Shown: piece by piece, positions 16,969 to 25,686 of the stretch
Numbering within the stretch: the stretch's first letter is position 1
How the letters are laid out: every line of letters begins with the position of its first letter
Assembly (NCBI RefSeq): GCF_009859475.1
Contig: NZ_CP044549.1
Span: forward strand, 2,790,001 to 2,854,000
Direction of reading: 5' to 3'
DNA from: Hydrogenophaga sp. BPS33
GTDB taxonomy: Bacteria > Pseudomonadota > Gammaproteobacteria > Burkholderiales > Burkholderiaceae_C
DNA length: 64,000 bases
Position numbers and translations under genes: made by a program
Notes under the pieces: generated by a model
Told to the model about the DNA's origin: nothing
What the model saw: only the letters and a program-made list of their open reading frames with translations
Databases searched by the model: none

Positions 16969-17913
16969 ATGCCTCGCTCGATGCCGTCAGGCTCTTCGGT
17001 GACCACGGCCCCCGCGATCAAGGCCAGGGCGTCGTCGACACGCCGCAAAGGGGCCGCGGGGACGGCCGAGAGGGCCCTGCGCATCGGCGTTTCGGCGCGC
17101 CTGCTGCACCAGGCCCCGCCGGAGCTGGGGTTTCGCAACAAGATCCTGCAGTACATCGAGCAATCGCTGGCGCACTGGATCATGGAGCATGGCGCGGTGG
17201 CGTTCATGGTCCCCGCGGTGGCGCACGACAGCAAGCACGCGGCGCGCTATCTGAAGGTGGAACAGGTGGTTCAGGAGCTGGATGCGCTGGTGCTGCAAGG
17301 CGGGGCCGACGTCGCGCCGCAGACCTACGGCCAGACCCCGATGGACCCGCGCTGGCAGGGCGACGTCGTGCGCGACCGATACGAACTGGCGCTGCTGCGA
17401 ACCTTCCTGGCGCAGAAGAAACCCGTGCTGGGCGTGTGCCGAGGCGCACAGTTGCTCAATGTGGCGTTCGGCGGCACGCTGTACCAGGACATTGCCACGC
17501 AATGTGCCGCGGCCCACGCTCATGTGGACACCGAGCTGTACGACCACCTGGAGCACGATGTGACCTTCCTGCAAGGCACGGTGCTCACCAAGCTGTATCC
17601 CAACGCCTCGCAACTGCGCGTGACCAGCATCCACCACCAGGCGGTGGACCAGTTGGGCAAGGGCATGGTGGTCGAGGCCGTGTCGACGCTGGATGGCTTG
17701 GTCGAGGCGATCCGCTGGACCGGTGACACGTACGCGCGGGGCGTGCAGTGGCACCCTGAGTTCCACCACGGCCGCGATGCCCTGGCCGACAGCTCGCCGA
17801 TCATGTTGGACTTTCTCGAAGCGTCACGGGAAGCGGCGCTCAAGCGCCTGGAAGAAGGCCTGGAGCCCGACCCCCGTGTGCCGCGCGCGCCCTTGCGGTT
17901 CCTGGGCGCTTGA
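16969..17913 (+). CDS. Class I glutamine amidotransferase, gamma-glutamyl-gamma-aminobutyrate hydrolase (PuuD) family
   Basis: The 314-residue protein belongs to the peptidase C26 group, which hydrolyses gamma-glutamyl amides such as gamma-Glu-GABA. The nucleophile is Cys157 in KPVLGVCRGAQLLNVAFGG, and the catalytic His and Glu are in GVQWHPEF. The N-terminal 35 residues are a Ser/Thr/Arg/Ala-rich extension not usual for PuuD. The ATG at 16969 is preferred over a GTG at 16963 because AAGGA lies nine bases upstream of it. The polyamine (puu) pathway is not present nearby, so the true substrate is open. It probably forms a unit with rnr and the YggT gene. Confidence 0.83.
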   Translation: MPRSMPSGSSVTTAPAIKARASSTRRKGAAGTAERALRIGVSARLLHQAPPELGFRNKILQYIEQSLAHWIMEHGAVAFMVPAVAHDSKHAARYLKVEQVVQELDALVLQGGADVAPQTYGQTPMDPRWQGDVVRDRYELALLRTFLAQKKPVLGVCRGAQLLNVAFGGTLYQDIATQCAAAHAHVDTELYDHLEHDVTFLQGTVLTKLYPNASQLRVTSIHHQAVDQLGKGMVVEAVSTLDGLVEAIRWTGDTYARGVQWHPEFHHGRDALADSSPIMLDFLEASREAALKRLEEGLEPDPRVPRAPLRFLGA

Positions 17914-17966
17914 GTCAGAGGCATCCGCCTCTACACTCGCGCCTGGAACCACCACCTGTCCACGCC

Positions 17967-18518
17967 ATGCGCATCGTTTTTTTTCTGCTGGAAACCTTCT
18001 TCTTTTTCCTGGTGGCCGCCGCTTTGCTGCGCGCCTGGATGAACCATCTGCGCATTCACATGTCCGGGCAGCCGGGCCGGTTTGCGATTGCCGTGACCAA
18101 CTGGCTGGTGGCGCCGGTGCGGCGTGTGCTGCCCAGCTCGCTGGCGCAAAGCCGCATCGACTGGGGCAGTCTCTTGGCCGCGGTGCTGCTGTGCCTCGCC
18201 TATGGCGTGGTGTGGCTGTTATTGGCGTCCAGCGTTTCGTCCGCGCCGTTGTCGATGGAGGCCGCAGTGGGCACCGTTGGCACCATGGCGGTTCGCATGC
18301 TCGTGCGCACCTTGCTGCAGGGCCTGATGCTGCTGTTGCTGGGCTATGCCATCTTGTCCTGGGTGCAGCCGCATTCGCCGGTGATGGCCATTCTGGAGCG
18401 CCTGTGCTCGCCGCTGTTGCGCCCGATACGCCGCGTGATCCCGCTGGTGGGCGGGGTGGATCTGTCGGTGCTGGTGCTCATCATCCTGCTGCAGGTTGGA
18501 TTGATGCTGCTGGGCTGA
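17967..18518 (+). CDS. YggT-family integral membrane protein
   Basis: The 183-residue protein carries two YggT repeats, each a hydrophobic helix plus an amphipathic stretch. Membrane segments are visible near residues 3-22, 60-82, 105-130 and 160-183, and the signatures LVAPVRRVLPS and CSPLLRPIRRVIP are the paired family motifs, one per repeat. YggT proteins are implicated in osmotic shock tolerance and membrane organisation, but their reaction is unknown. The ATG at 17967 places the first helix at the N-terminus; an upstream start would add a proline-rich stretch. A GC-rich dispersed repeat and an IS110 element follow. Confidence 0.88.
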   Translation: MRIVFFLLETFFFFLVAAALLRAWMNHLRIHMSGQPGRFAIAVTNWLVAPVRRVLPSSLAQSRIDWGSLLAAVLLCLAYGVVWLLLASSVSSAPLSMEAAVGTVGTMAVRMLVRTLLQGLMLLLLGYAILSWVQPHSPVMAILERLCSPLLRPIRRVIPLVGGVDLSVLVLIILLQVGLMLLG

Positions 18519-18527
18519 ACTGAAGAA

Positions 18528-18564
18528 CACCCCCCTGCGCCGCTGCGCGGCTTTCCCCCTCTAG
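18528..18564 (+). repeat. GC-rich dispersed repeat left of the IS110 element
   Basis: The sequence has the plan C-run, TGCGCCGCTGCGCGGC hairpin core, then TTTCCCCCTC. A similar unit in the opposite orientation lies at 19767-19805 on the other side of the insertion element. Such C-run/hairpin/C-run units look like the extragenic repeats common in Comamonadaceae; that likeness is from memory. Confidence 0.5.
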
Positions 18565-18593
18565 TGGGCCGGCGGAGGTTCTATGGATAGAAG

Positions 18594-19547
18594 TCAAGCG
18601 CTGGGTGCATATCGCTGAGGCTCGAATGGTTTGCCAGAGCGCCAGACGGCAAAGGCGATACGCAGGAGCTTGCGAGCCAGTACAACGAGGGCTTCGGTGG
18701 TCTTCAGGCCGCGCTGGCGCAAAGCCTTGTAAGTGGCTTCAAATGTCTTGGTGTGGCAGGCCGACATGGCGGCGAGGTACATCTGGCGTCGTAGAGCCGG
18801 TTGTCCGCGTTTGGAGAGCCTTCGGTGGCCTCGGCTGCGGCCCGAATCACAGGCACGCGGGTCCAGCCCACTGTAGGCCACCAAGGCATCGGCGCTGGCA
18901 AAGTCCAGCTGGGCCAGCACGCTGGCCAGCAATGCACTGCTTTGCGCGCCCACGCCCACGATGCTTTGCAGTAAAGCCCGTTGCTCTGCCAAGCGGGCAT
19001 CCTTTGCGAACAGTGCTGCGATGCGCGCATCCATGGCCTTAAGCAGCGTGGCGAAGGCCGCATCCAGGGCCCCTAGCTCGGCAGCGATGGCTGCATCACA
19101 GCCCTGTAGCGACTGGTGCAGCGCGGTGCGTTTGGTCACTACCGTCCAACGCTGCGCGAGCAGGGTGTTGACCTGAGCGAGCGCGGGGCAGCAAGCCTGC
19201 CAGGGGTGCAGGTGCTCATGATGTTCAAGAAGGTAACGGGCGATCACATGGGCATCGAGCCGATCGGTCTTGGCCCGAGCGCCCAGGGCGCGGGCGTAGA
19301 AGAACACATCGCGGGCGTTGAGCACGAACACCTGCAGACCCGCTGCGTGTGCCAGGGTGGCGAGCAGTTGGTGGTAGCGCCCGGTGGACTCCATGGCCAC
19401 AAGGGTGTTGTCTGGTAGCTCACGCAGCCAGGCGCTGATGGCGCCGACCTCGTTGGCGATGCTGCGGCATCCTGGTTGGGAGGCCGTGGCGACGACGAGT
19501 TCGGCCTTGGCCACATCTACCCCGATGAACACATGGACTTCTTGCAT
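18594..19547 (-). CDS. IS110-family transposase (DEDD recombinase)
   Basis: The 317-residue protein has the N-terminal RuvC-like DEDD domain (FIGVDVAKAELVV with the first Asp; AMESTGRYH with the Glu; KTDRLDAHVIARY with the last two Asp) and the C-terminal Transposase_20 domain (SIVGVGAQSSALLASVLAQ, YSGLDPRACDSG, LSKRGQPALRRQMYLAAMSA), which holds the catalytic serine of this family. These recombinases use a bridge RNA from the element's noncoding end to pick target and donor. The ATG at 19547 follows a perfect AGGAGG; the in-frame extension to 19619 is part of the noncoding end. The frame is uninterrupted. Confidence 0.92.
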   Translation of the reverse strand: MQEVHVFIGVDVAKAELVVATASQPGCRSIANEVGAISAWLRELPDNTLVAMESTGRYHQLLATLAHAAGLQVFVLNARDVFFYARALGARAKTDRLDAHVIARYLLEHHEHLHPWQACCPALAQVNTLLAQRWTVVTKRTALHQSLQGCDAAIAAELGALDAAFATLLKAMDARIAALFAKDARLAEQRALLQSIVGVGAQSSALLASVLAQLDFASADALVAYSGLDPRACDSGRSRGHRRLSKRGQPALRRQMYLAAMSACHTKTFEATYKALRQRGLKTTEALVVLARKLLRIAFAVWRSGKPFEPQRYAPSA

Positions 19548-19768
19548 GGCAACCTCCTGCGAGAAAGAATGGCAAGTGTTGGGGTGGAAATTCCCGCCAG
19601 CCGCGTTAGCTTGCTTCAAGATCGGCGCTACTGGGTGCCGCTCAGTTCCTTATCGACGCTGAAAGGCGGGGTGGGGGCAATCTCCGCCAGTCGGTCCAAG
19701 CCGATAGCCGTACTTCCAGGCCCTCCACCCCAACACCTCAACCATACAAGCCGGACCCTTGATACCCC
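19548..19768 (-). ncRNA. Noncoding end of the IS110 element, candidate bridge RNA
   Basis: About 220 bases upstream of the transposase hold no supported ORF. For IS110-group elements this is the position that encodes the bridge RNA, read in the same direction as the transposase. A perfect 13-bp inverted repeat, gtgttggggtgga (19576-19588) and tccaccccaacac (19724-19736), encloses most of the stretch, and a small TCGG/CCGA hairpin lies between. The RNA itself is inferred from position; guide loops were not resolved. Confidence 0.4.
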
Positions 19769-19805
19769 TTCCAGGGGGGGGAGCGCCGAAGGCGCGCAGG
19801 GGGGT
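19767..19805 (-). repeat. GC-rich dispersed repeat right of the IS110 element
   Basis: Read on the minus strand this is C-run, TGCGCGCCTTCGGCGC hairpin, C-run, CTGGAAGG. It resembles, in inverted orientation, the unit at 18528-18564. It lies just after the stop of the NAD(P)H-hydrate gene and may serve as its terminator. Confidence 0.5.
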
Positions 19806-19808
19806 ATC

Positions 19809-21389
19809 TCAATCAAGCGGCTTGACCCGGGCCGCGAGGCGGCCCGCGCTCAGGTGTAGCGTCGTTTCTTGCGTCCAGCGGTCGGCCAGGGCGCCGTGCT
19901 GGAACACCGCATGGGCCACGCGCTTGAAAGCCTGTGCGGGGGGCCGCGACGGCCCGGCCACCGCACTGCCGATCATGCCCGCCAGCACGTCGCCGGTGCC
20001 CGCCGTGGCCAGCAGCGCGTTGCCCGAGGGGTTGATGAGGGGAGTCTCACCGGGTGCGGCGATCACGGTGCCCGATCCCTTGAGCACGCAGATCGAACCG
20101 AACTGGTCCGCGATGGCTTGTGCGGCACGCAAGCGGTCGGCCATGACCTCGGCCGTGGTGCTTTGGAGCAGGCGCGCGGCCTCCAGTGGGTGGGGCGTGA
20201 GAACGGTTGAACGTTCTTGTGCGCGCCGTTGCGCGAGCGCATGGCGCAATGCCGGGTCGTTGGCGATGGCGTTCAGCGCATCGGCGTCCAGCACCAAGGG
20301 GTTGGCATGCGCCAGGACGGCAGGCAGCAAAGGCACGACCGCCAAACCCCCGCCGCAACCGCAGACCACGCTTGCGCCGCGCAGCACGGTCGGGTCGAGC
20401 AGCCGTTCGGTGCTGCGAAACATCAGCTCGGGGCTGGCCGGGTCCCAGGTCGGCTTGCCCGGTCCATCGTCTTCGAGCAAGCCCACGAAGACCCGCCCCG
20501 CGCCGGCCTGTAGCGCCGCGCGCGCGGCCAGGATGGCAGCGCCGGTCATGCCCGCGCCATCCACACCGATGCCCTGGCCTCCGATCACGACCACATCGCC
20601 GAAGCTGCCTTTGTGGCTGGCGTGGGCCCGGCGCTGCGGTGGGTCGGCATCGGCCCCGCAGAGCCAGGCGTTGGCCGCAGCGAACGCCGTGCTCGGCAGG
20701 CCGAGTCCGTCCAGCCACACCTCGCCCGCGGCGTCACGGCCCGCGCCGGTGAACAGGCCCGGCTTCAAGCTCAGGAGCGACAGGGTATGGCGCGGCCCCG
20801 GTGGGGCGCTGTCCACGCCGTCACACGGTGCCAGCGCGCCGGTGTCGGCGTTCAGGCCGGTGGGCAGGTCCACGTTCAGCACCGGCGCTCGGGTGCTGCG
20901 CAGCACACCCAGCCACTGCGCCAGGGGTCCTTCAAAGGTGCGCGCGGGGCCGATGCCCAGCAGCGCATCGATGGCCAGATCGAACGCGGCCGGTGGCGCA
21001 TCGCTGAAGCACACGCCTGCCTCGCGCGCCGATTGCAGCGCCCATCGGGCGTCGGCCGGTTGGCGCGCTTCGTCGTGGACCGCGTGGGTGACGACCACCC
21101 GCCGTCCACCGCCCGCTGCCTGTGCCCAGCGGTGCAAATGGGTCGCGGCCACGAAGCCGTCACCGCCGTTGTTGCCGGGCCCGCACGCGATCCAGATGCA
21201 GCTCGCGTGCGGCTGGAGCGCCCGGGCCAGGCGCGCCACAGCCTCACCGGCACGCGCCATCAAGGTGTGGTCGGGAAGGGTGGCGGCAGCTTGCTGTTCG
21301 ATCTGGCGCGTGGTGGCCGTGTCGTGCAACGCCTCGCGCCGATCGCCGGTGATGCGGCGCGGGCCGGCGGGTGGTGTGAGCTCAGACAT
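19809..21389 (-). CDS. nnr: Bifunctional NAD(P)H-hydrate epimerase / ADP-dependent dehydratase
   Basis: The 526-residue protein repairs damaged NADH and NADPH hydrates. The N-terminal YjeF_N epimerase domain (about 25-235) includes ACGPGNNGGDGFVAA and NVDLPTGLNADTG. The C-terminal ribokinase-like dehydratase domain (about 255-520) includes KGSFGDVVVIGGQGIGVDGAG and NALLATAGTGDVLAGMIGS, the phosphate-binding and catalytic Asp motif. Both domains are complete. The ATG at 21389 is 28 bases after the stop of the oxidoreductase upstream, so the two are likely cotranscribed. The frame extends far upstream through the next gene, but that part has no family similarity. Confidence 0.92.
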   Translation of the reverse strand: MSELTPPAGPRRITGDRREALHDTATTRQIEQQAAATLPDHTLMARAGEAVARLARALQPHASCIWIACGPGNNGGDGFVAATHLHRWAQAAGGGRRVVVTHAVHDEARQPADARWALQSAREAGVCFSDAPPAAFDLAIDALLGIGPARTFEGPLAQWLGVLRSTRAPVLNVDLPTGLNADTGALAPCDGVDSAPPGPRHTLSLLSLKPGLFTGAGRDAAGEVWLDGLGLPSTAFAAANAWLCGADADPPQRRAHASHKGSFGDVVVIGGQGIGVDGAGMTGAAILAARAALQAGAGRVFVGLLEDDGPGKPTWDPASPELMFRSTERLLDPTVLRGASVVCGCGGGLAVVPLLPAVLAHANPLVLDADALNAIANDPALRHALAQRRAQERSTVLTPHPLEAARLLQSTTAEVMADRLRAAQAIADQFGSICVLKGSGTVIAAPGETPLINPSGNALLATAGTGDVLAGMIGSAVAGPSRPPAQAFKRVAHAVFQHGALADRWTQETTLHLSAGRLAARVKPLD

Positions 21390-21417
21390 GATCAAGGCGT
21401 TGCTCCAGGCCGAGCGC

Positions 21418-22707
21418 TCAGAGGCCCAGGCGGCGCGGCGAACAGCCCGCCACGCCCACGTCGGGGCTTCGGCCGGCCAACTGATCGGCCAGCAAACGCG
21501 CGCTGCCGCAGGCCATGGACCAGCCGGCGTTGCCATGGCCCAGGTTGAGCCAGACGCCGGGCACTTTGCTGGCACCGAGTGCGGGCAGACCGTCGGGCAG
21601 GGTGGCTTGTGCGCCATGCCATTCCTGAACGCTGCCTTGGGGTCCGCCCAAGCGCACGGCGCCAGGGAACCAGTCAGACAGCACCGAGTACAGCTGGCGC
21701 AAGGTGGCGGCCGAGCGCTGGCCCTCTGGCATGCCAAAGTCGCGGCCGCCGGCCACGCGGATGCGCTGACCCAGGCGCGCGATCGACACCCCGTGCGCCG
21801 CGTCCAGCACGGCCGATTGCGGAGCGTCCAGGGGCTCGCGCACGGGTGCACTGAGGGAATGGCTGTGAATGGCCCGCAGGGGCAGGCGCAGGCCCGTGGG
21901 CTGTAGCAGCGCGGCGCTGCGCATGCCCGCGCACACGACCACCGCATCGAAACGCCGGGTTTCGAGGGGCGTCTCGGCTTCCAGCGTCTTGCCGCTGCTG
22001 GCCAGCCGCAGTTCGACGCCCGGCGCGGCCCGGGCTTCGATGGCCTCGACCTGCGTGTTGAACGCAAACTGACAGCCCAACTGCCGGGCCTGGTCCCGGA
22101 TGGACAGCGCAAATTCGCGGCAGTTCGCCACCGCTTCACCCATCAGTTCGACCGCGCCGTGAAATGGCGTTTCCGCGCTGATCGCGGGCTCCAGCGCGCG
22201 CGCCTGTTCGGCCGCAAGCTCGCGGTGCGGGATGCCGAGATCCTTCATGTGGTCCAGGGCGGTTCGCGCCTGCGCCGCCTGGCGCGCGGTGCGCCAGAGC
22301 ACCAGCATGCCCTGGCTGCGGTCGTGGTCAAACTCGCGCTCTTCGGTCAGGGACTGCAGCCGTTCCTGGCTGTAGCGCACCAACTGGTGGATCTGCTGAT
22401 GCCGCGCGGATGGGTAGCCGCCCCGGCCGGCCTGCAGCCACCGCCAAAGCCAGCGCCATTCGCTGCCGCGCGGCAGGTGCGCCAATTTGAGGCCGTCGTT
22501 CTGGCTGGACCACGGCAGGCGTATGTGGCGTTCGGGTGTGCTCCAGGGGGCGGTCCAGCCCGCGGCGACCAGCGCGCCGGTGGCAAAGCTGGCTTCTTCG
22601 GCAACGGTGCTGTGGCGTTCGAATACCGTGACCTCGTGGCCATCGAGCGCCAGTTCAAAAGCGGTCGTCGTGCCCACGACGCCCGCACCGACCACGGCGA
22701 CCTTCAC
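21418..22707 (-). CDS. dadA: FAD-dependent D-amino acid dehydrogenase (DadA-like)
   Basis: The 429-residue protein is a DAO-family flavoprotein. The FAD dinucleotide motif opens it (KVAVVGAGVVGTTTAFELA), followed by the usual SFATGALVAAGWTAPW segment. The C-terminal part has the second FAD contact in VAGGRDFG and WLNLGHGNAGWSMACGSA, the DadA-like ending. DadA oxidises D-amino acids, mainly D-alanine, passing electrons to the membrane quinone pool. No alanine racemase is adjacent, and many paralogues differ in substrate, so the exact substrate is unsure. It is the first gene of a two-gene minus-strand unit and diverges from the rpsB block. Confidence 0.8.
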   Translation of the reverse strand: MKVAVVGAGVVGTTTAFELALDGHEVTVFERHSTVAEEASFATGALVAAGWTAPWSTPERHIRLPWSSQNDGLKLAHLPRGSEWRWLWRWLQAGRGGYPSARHQQIHQLVRYSQERLQSLTEEREFDHDRSQGMLVLWRTARQAAQARTALDHMKDLGIPHRELAAEQARALEPAISAETPFHGAVELMGEAVANCREFALSIRDQARQLGCQFAFNTQVEAIEARAAPGVELRLASSGKTLEAETPLETRRFDAVVVCAGMRSAALLQPTGLRLPLRAIHSHSLSAPVREPLDAPQSAVLDAAHGVSIARLGQRIRVAGGRDFGMPEGQRSAATLRQLYSVLSDWFPGAVRLGGPQGSVQEWHGAQATLPDGLPALGASKVPGVWLNLGHGNAGWSMACGSARLLADQLAGRSPDVGVAGCSPRRLGL

Positions 22708-22844
22708 GGCCGCCCCCCGCTGGTGGTGGGGCGGGGCGGGATGGGCAAGGCAGTGGGCATGAGGCGCGAAAGTTAGGCGGAGCCATGCCTGTGGTCAGGC
22801 ACCGTTCCGCCACGGGTGGAGGGGGTGGAAGATCGCTGGACTGC

Positions 22845-22850
22845 TATAAT
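22845..22850 (+). promoter_or_regulatory. -10 box of the rpsB block promoter
   Basis: A perfect TATAAT lies 172 bases ahead of rpsB. The -35 region at 17 bases is GC-rich and poor (around 22822-22828). As the first gene of a ribosomal-protein block this promoter is probably strong and growth-rate controlled, which is inference. Confidence 0.6.
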
Positions 22851-22856
22851 CGACGG

Positions 22857-23021
22857 GCTTTGCAGTTGACGGACCCGAATAGCCATTCGGGAAAGACTTA
22901 GCAAAGCGAAATCGCAAACCAGCCCAACCGGGTGTCGCCTACAGCATGGGGCCTTCAACGGCTCGCCAATGTCCAGGTGATCGGGGCTGGATTTTAGACT
23001 CAACCTCTGGAAAGAAATCTT
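22857..23021 (+). promoter_or_regulatory. Long untranslated leader of rpsB
   Basis: This is most of the 314-base gene-free stretch between the DadA-like gene and rpsB. The expected transcript has a leader of about 165 bases. It contains a perfect 7-bp hairpin, CCCGAAT (22874-22880), loop AGCC, ATTCGGG (22885-22891), and a less regular downstream part before GGAAAG at rpsB. Length and folding suggest autocontrol by S2, as known for rpsB leaders in other bacteria; I cannot match it to a specific RNA family. The part 22708-22838 shows nothing clear. Confidence 0.4.
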
Positions 23022-23777
23022 ATGTCTATCTCCATGCGCGAAATGCTGGAAGCCGGTGTCCATTTCGGTCACCAAACCCGCTTCTGGAACCCCAAGATGG
23101 CTCCGTACATCTTCGGCCATCGCAACAAGATCCACATCGTCAACCTCGAAAAGACGCTGCCCCTGTTTGAAGAGGCCGCCAAATTCGTGCGCCAGCTCAC
23201 CGCCAACCGCGGCACCATCCTGATGGTGGGGACCAAGCGCCAGTCGCGCGACATCGTGGCCCAGGAAGCCCGTCGTGCCGGTGTTCCTTTTGTCGACCAG
23301 CGCTGGCTCGGCGGCATGCTGACCAACTTCAAGACGGTCAAGACCTCGATCAAGCGTCTCAAGGACATGCAGGCCCAAAAGGAAGCCGGCCTGGACAACA
23401 TGAGCAAGAAGGAGCAACTGATGTTTGCTCGTGAGATGGAAAAGCTCGAGAAGGACATTGGTGGCATCCAGGACATGGCCGCGCTGCCCGACGCCATCTT
23501 CATCATCGACGTGGGCTTCCACAAGATCGCCGTGCTCGAAGCCCAGAAGCTGGGCATTCCGCTCGTGGGCGTGGTCGATACCAACCACTCGCCTGCAGGC
23601 ATCGACTACGTCATCCCCGGTAACGACGACTCCGCCCGCGCCGTGGCCCTGTATGCACGTGGCATTGCCGACGCCATCATCGAAGGCCGCAGCAACGCGG
23701 TGAACGACGTCGTCAAGGCCGTGGCCGCTGAAGGCACCGACGAATTCGTGGAAGTCAAGGAAGGCGCTTCCGCCTGA
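23022..23777 (+). CDS. rpsB: 30S ribosomal protein S2
   Basis: The 251-residue protein is ribosomal protein S2 of full length: [22 protein letters not shown] at the start, then the conserved [27 protein letters not shown] and [21 protein letters not shown]. It joins the small subunit late and recruits S1. GGAAAG lies ahead of the ATG. It heads the block rpsB-tsf-pyrH-frr. A hairpin with a T run sits between it and tsf and probably lowers read-through. Confidence 0.98.
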   Translation: MSISMREMLEAGVHFGHQTRFWNPKMAPYIFGHRNKIHIVNLEKTLPLFEEAAKFVRQLTANRGTILMVGTKRQSRDIVAQEARRAGVPFVDQRWLGGMLTNFKTVKTSIKRLKDMQAQKEAGLDNMSKKEQLMFAREMEKLEKDIGGIQDMAALPDAIFIIDVGFHKIAVLEAQKLGIPLVGVVDTNHSPAGIDYVIPGNDDSARAVALYARGIADAIIEGRSNAVNDVVKAVAAEGTDEFVEVKEGASA

Positions 23778-23797
23778 GTCTGTCTTTCCTCCGAAAG

Positions 23798-23821
23798 AGG
23801 GGCTCTTGTGGCCCCTTTTTT
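23798..23821 (+). terminator. Terminator-like hairpin between rpsB and tsf
   Basis: AGGGGC (23798-23803), a seven-base loop and GCCCCT (23811-23816) are followed by a T run. With a 6-bp stem it is likely partial, so tsf can still be read from the rpsB promoter. Confidence 0.7.
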
Positions 23822-23894
23822 GTAAGAAAAGCAACCGATCATTGAGCATGCCGTGGGCTTCTATCGAGGCGCGGCAGAAAACGGAGAAACAAAA

Positions 23895-24782
23895 ATGGCA
23901 ATTACCGCAAGCATGGTCGCTGAACTGCGCGCCAAGACCGATGCGCCCATGATGGAGTGCAAGAAGGCGCTGACCGAAGCCGATGGCGACATGGCCAAGG
24001 CCGAGGAGTTGCTGCGCGTCAAGCTCGGCACCAAGGCCGGCAAGGCCGCCAGCCGCGTCACCGCCGAAGGCGTTGTCGCCAGCTTCATCCAGGGTGACAC
24101 CGGCGCCCTGATCGAAGTCAATTGCGAAACCGACTTCGTGACCAAGAACGACAGCTTCCTGGCCCTGGCCAATGCCGCCGCCAAGCTGGTGGCCGAGCAG
24201 AACCCGGCCGACCTTGAGGCATTGGGCGCGCTGGCCTACAGCCAGGACGGCTTTGGCCCCACGCTGGAAGATGTGCGCAAGGGTCTGATTGGCAAGATTG
24301 GCGAGAACATGAGCTTTCGCCGCTTCAAACGCTACAGCGCAAGTGGCAAGGTGGCCGGCTATCTGCACGGCACCCGTATCGGCGTGCTGGTGGCGTTCGA
24401 TGGCGACGAGACGGCTGCCAAGGACACGGCGATGCACATCGCTGCCATGAAGCCCGTGGCCCTGACCAGCGCCGATGTGCCTGCCGAGCTGATCGAAAAA
24501 GAGCGTTCGGTGGCCACCGCCAAGGCCGCAGAGTCGGGCAAGCCTGCCGACATCGCCGCCAAGATGATCGAAGGCTCGGTGCAGAAGTACCTGAAAGAGG
24601 TCTCGCTGTTCAACCAGCCTTTCGTGAAGAACGACAAGCAGACGGTCGAGCAGATGCTCAAGGCCGCTGGCACCACCGTCAAGGGCTTCACGCTCTACGT
24701 GGTGGGCGAGGGCATCGAGAAGAAGGTCGACGACTTCGCGGCCGAAGTGGCGGCCCAGGTCGCTGCCGCCAAGGGCGGTTGA
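23895..24782 (+). CDS. tsf: Elongation factor Ts
   Basis: The 295-residue protein is EF-Ts, which exchanges GDP for GTP on EF-Tu. It shows the N-terminal UBA-like part ([20 protein letters not shown]), the EF-Tu contact motif TDFV in [11 protein letters not shown] (about residues 79-89) and the two core subdomains with [19 protein letters not shown] near the end. Length is normal. GGAG precedes the ATG by about nine bases; a start at 23853 is less likely. A strong hairpin follows before pyrH. Confidence 0.97.
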   Translation: MAITASMVAELRAKTDAPMMECKKALTEADGDMAKAEELLRVKLGTKAGKAASRVTAEGVVASFIQGDTGALIEVNCETDFVTKNDSFLALANAAAKLVAEQNPADLEALGALAYSQDGFGPTLEDVRKGLIGKIGENMSFRRFKRYSASGKVAGYLHGTRIGVLVAFDGDETAAKDTAMHIAAMKPVALTSADVPAELIEKERSVATAKAAESGKPADIAAKMIEGSVQKYLKEVSLFNQPFVKNDKQTVEQMLKAAGTTVKGFTLYVVGEGIEKKVDDFAAEVAAQVAAAKGG

Positions 24783-24801
24783 TCCGTTCAGGCTGATACA
24801 T

Positions 24802-24827
24802 CACAACGGGCCGTCAGGCCCGTTGTG
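24802..24827 (+). terminator. Strong hairpin after tsf
   Basis: A perfect 11-bp stem, CACAACGGGCC (24802-24812), loop GTCA, GGCCCGTTGTG (24817-24827), is followed by no clear T run. A second hairpin, CCCCACA/TGTGGGG, lies at 24837-24852. Together they may terminate or stabilise the rpsB-tsf transcript. Confidence 0.55.
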
Positions 24828-24932
24828 CCGTGTGGCCCCCACATTTGTGGGGTGGTCCTCGGCGAGCGGGTGCGATGTCCTCGCTACACTTGCCGGCTGA
24901 ATCTTTGTTTATCGATATCCTGAAAGTTGACC

Positions 24933-25643
24933 ATGCCAGCCTACAAACGGATTCTGCTGAAACTGTCGGGAGAGGCCCTCATGGGCGATGACGCTTTCGG
25001 CATCAACCGGGCCACCATCGTTCGCATGGTGGAGGAAATCGCTGAAGTCACACGCCTGGGCGTCCAGGTGGCCATCGTGATCGGGGGGGGCAATATCTTC
25101 CGCGGCGTGGCGGGCGGCTCCGTCGGCATGGACCGCGCCACCGCCGACTACATGGGCATGCTGGCCACTGTGATGAACTCGCTTGCGCTGGCCGACACCA
25201 TGGAAAAAGCAGGCCTTGTCGCGCGCGTGATGTCGGCCATTGCCATCGAGCAGGTGGTCGAGCCCTATGTGCGTCCCAAGGCACTGCAGTACCTCGAAGA
25301 GGGCAAGGTGGTGGTCTTCGCCGCGGGCACCGGCAATCCCTTCTTCACGACCGACACCGCCGCGGCTTTGCGTGGCGCCGAGATCGGCGCCGAGATCGTG
25401 CTCAAGGCCACCAAGGTCGATGGCGTCTACACCGCCGATCCGAACAAGGACCCGAAAGCCACCCGCTACGCCACCATCACCTTCGACGAGGCGATGGGCA
25501 AGAATCTGCAGGTGATGGACGCCACGGCTTTCGCGCTGTGCCGCGACCAGAAGCTGCCCATCAAGGTGTTCTCCATCTTCAAACCCGGTGCACTGCGCAA
25601 GGTGGTGCACGGCGATGACGAAGGAACCCTGGTTCATGTTTGA
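24933..25643 (+). CDS. pyrH: Uridylate kinase
   Basis: The 236-residue protein is the bacterial UMP kinase of the amino-acid kinase fold. It phosphorylates UMP to UDP. Family segments are [13 protein letters not shown] at the N-terminus, [28 protein letters not shown] and the C-terminal [17 protein letters not shown]. The ATG at 24933 is preferred to a TTG at 24927. The 150-base gap after tsf holds hairpins, so pyrH and frr may have their own promoter there, but no good box pair was seen. Confidence 0.97.
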   Translation: MPAYKRILLKLSGEALMGDDAFGINRATIVRMVEEIAEVTRLGVQVAIVIGGGNIFRGVAGGSVGMDRATADYMGMLATVMNSLALADTMEKAGLVARVMSAIAIEQVVEPYVRPKALQYLEEGKVVVFAAGTGNPFFTTDTAAALRGAEIGAEIVLKATKVDGVYTADPNKDPKATRYATITFDEAMGKNLQVMDATAFALCRDQKLPIKVFSIFKPGALRKVVHGDDEGTLVHV

Positions 25644-25686
25644 TGCCGTTGGTGGCATCTATTTTTCGTTGCATTGAGGAGTATTC

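Larger units (their letters stand above)
18570..19768 (-). mobile_element. IS110-family insertion element (limits approximate)
   Basis: The element holds one DEDD transposase gene on the minus strand and a noncoding part of about 220 bases upstream of it, the usual IS110 plan. IS110 elements lack clear terminal inverted repeats, so the ends are guesses bounded by the two GC-rich repeats at 18528-18564 and 19767-19805. No target duplication is evident. The transposase frame is intact, so the copy may be active. Confidence 0.7.

Noticed and set aside
22773..24437. A 554-residue open frame antisense to rpsB and tsf
   Set aside because: It covers the rpsB promoter and two certain genes on the other strand and has no recognisable family features.
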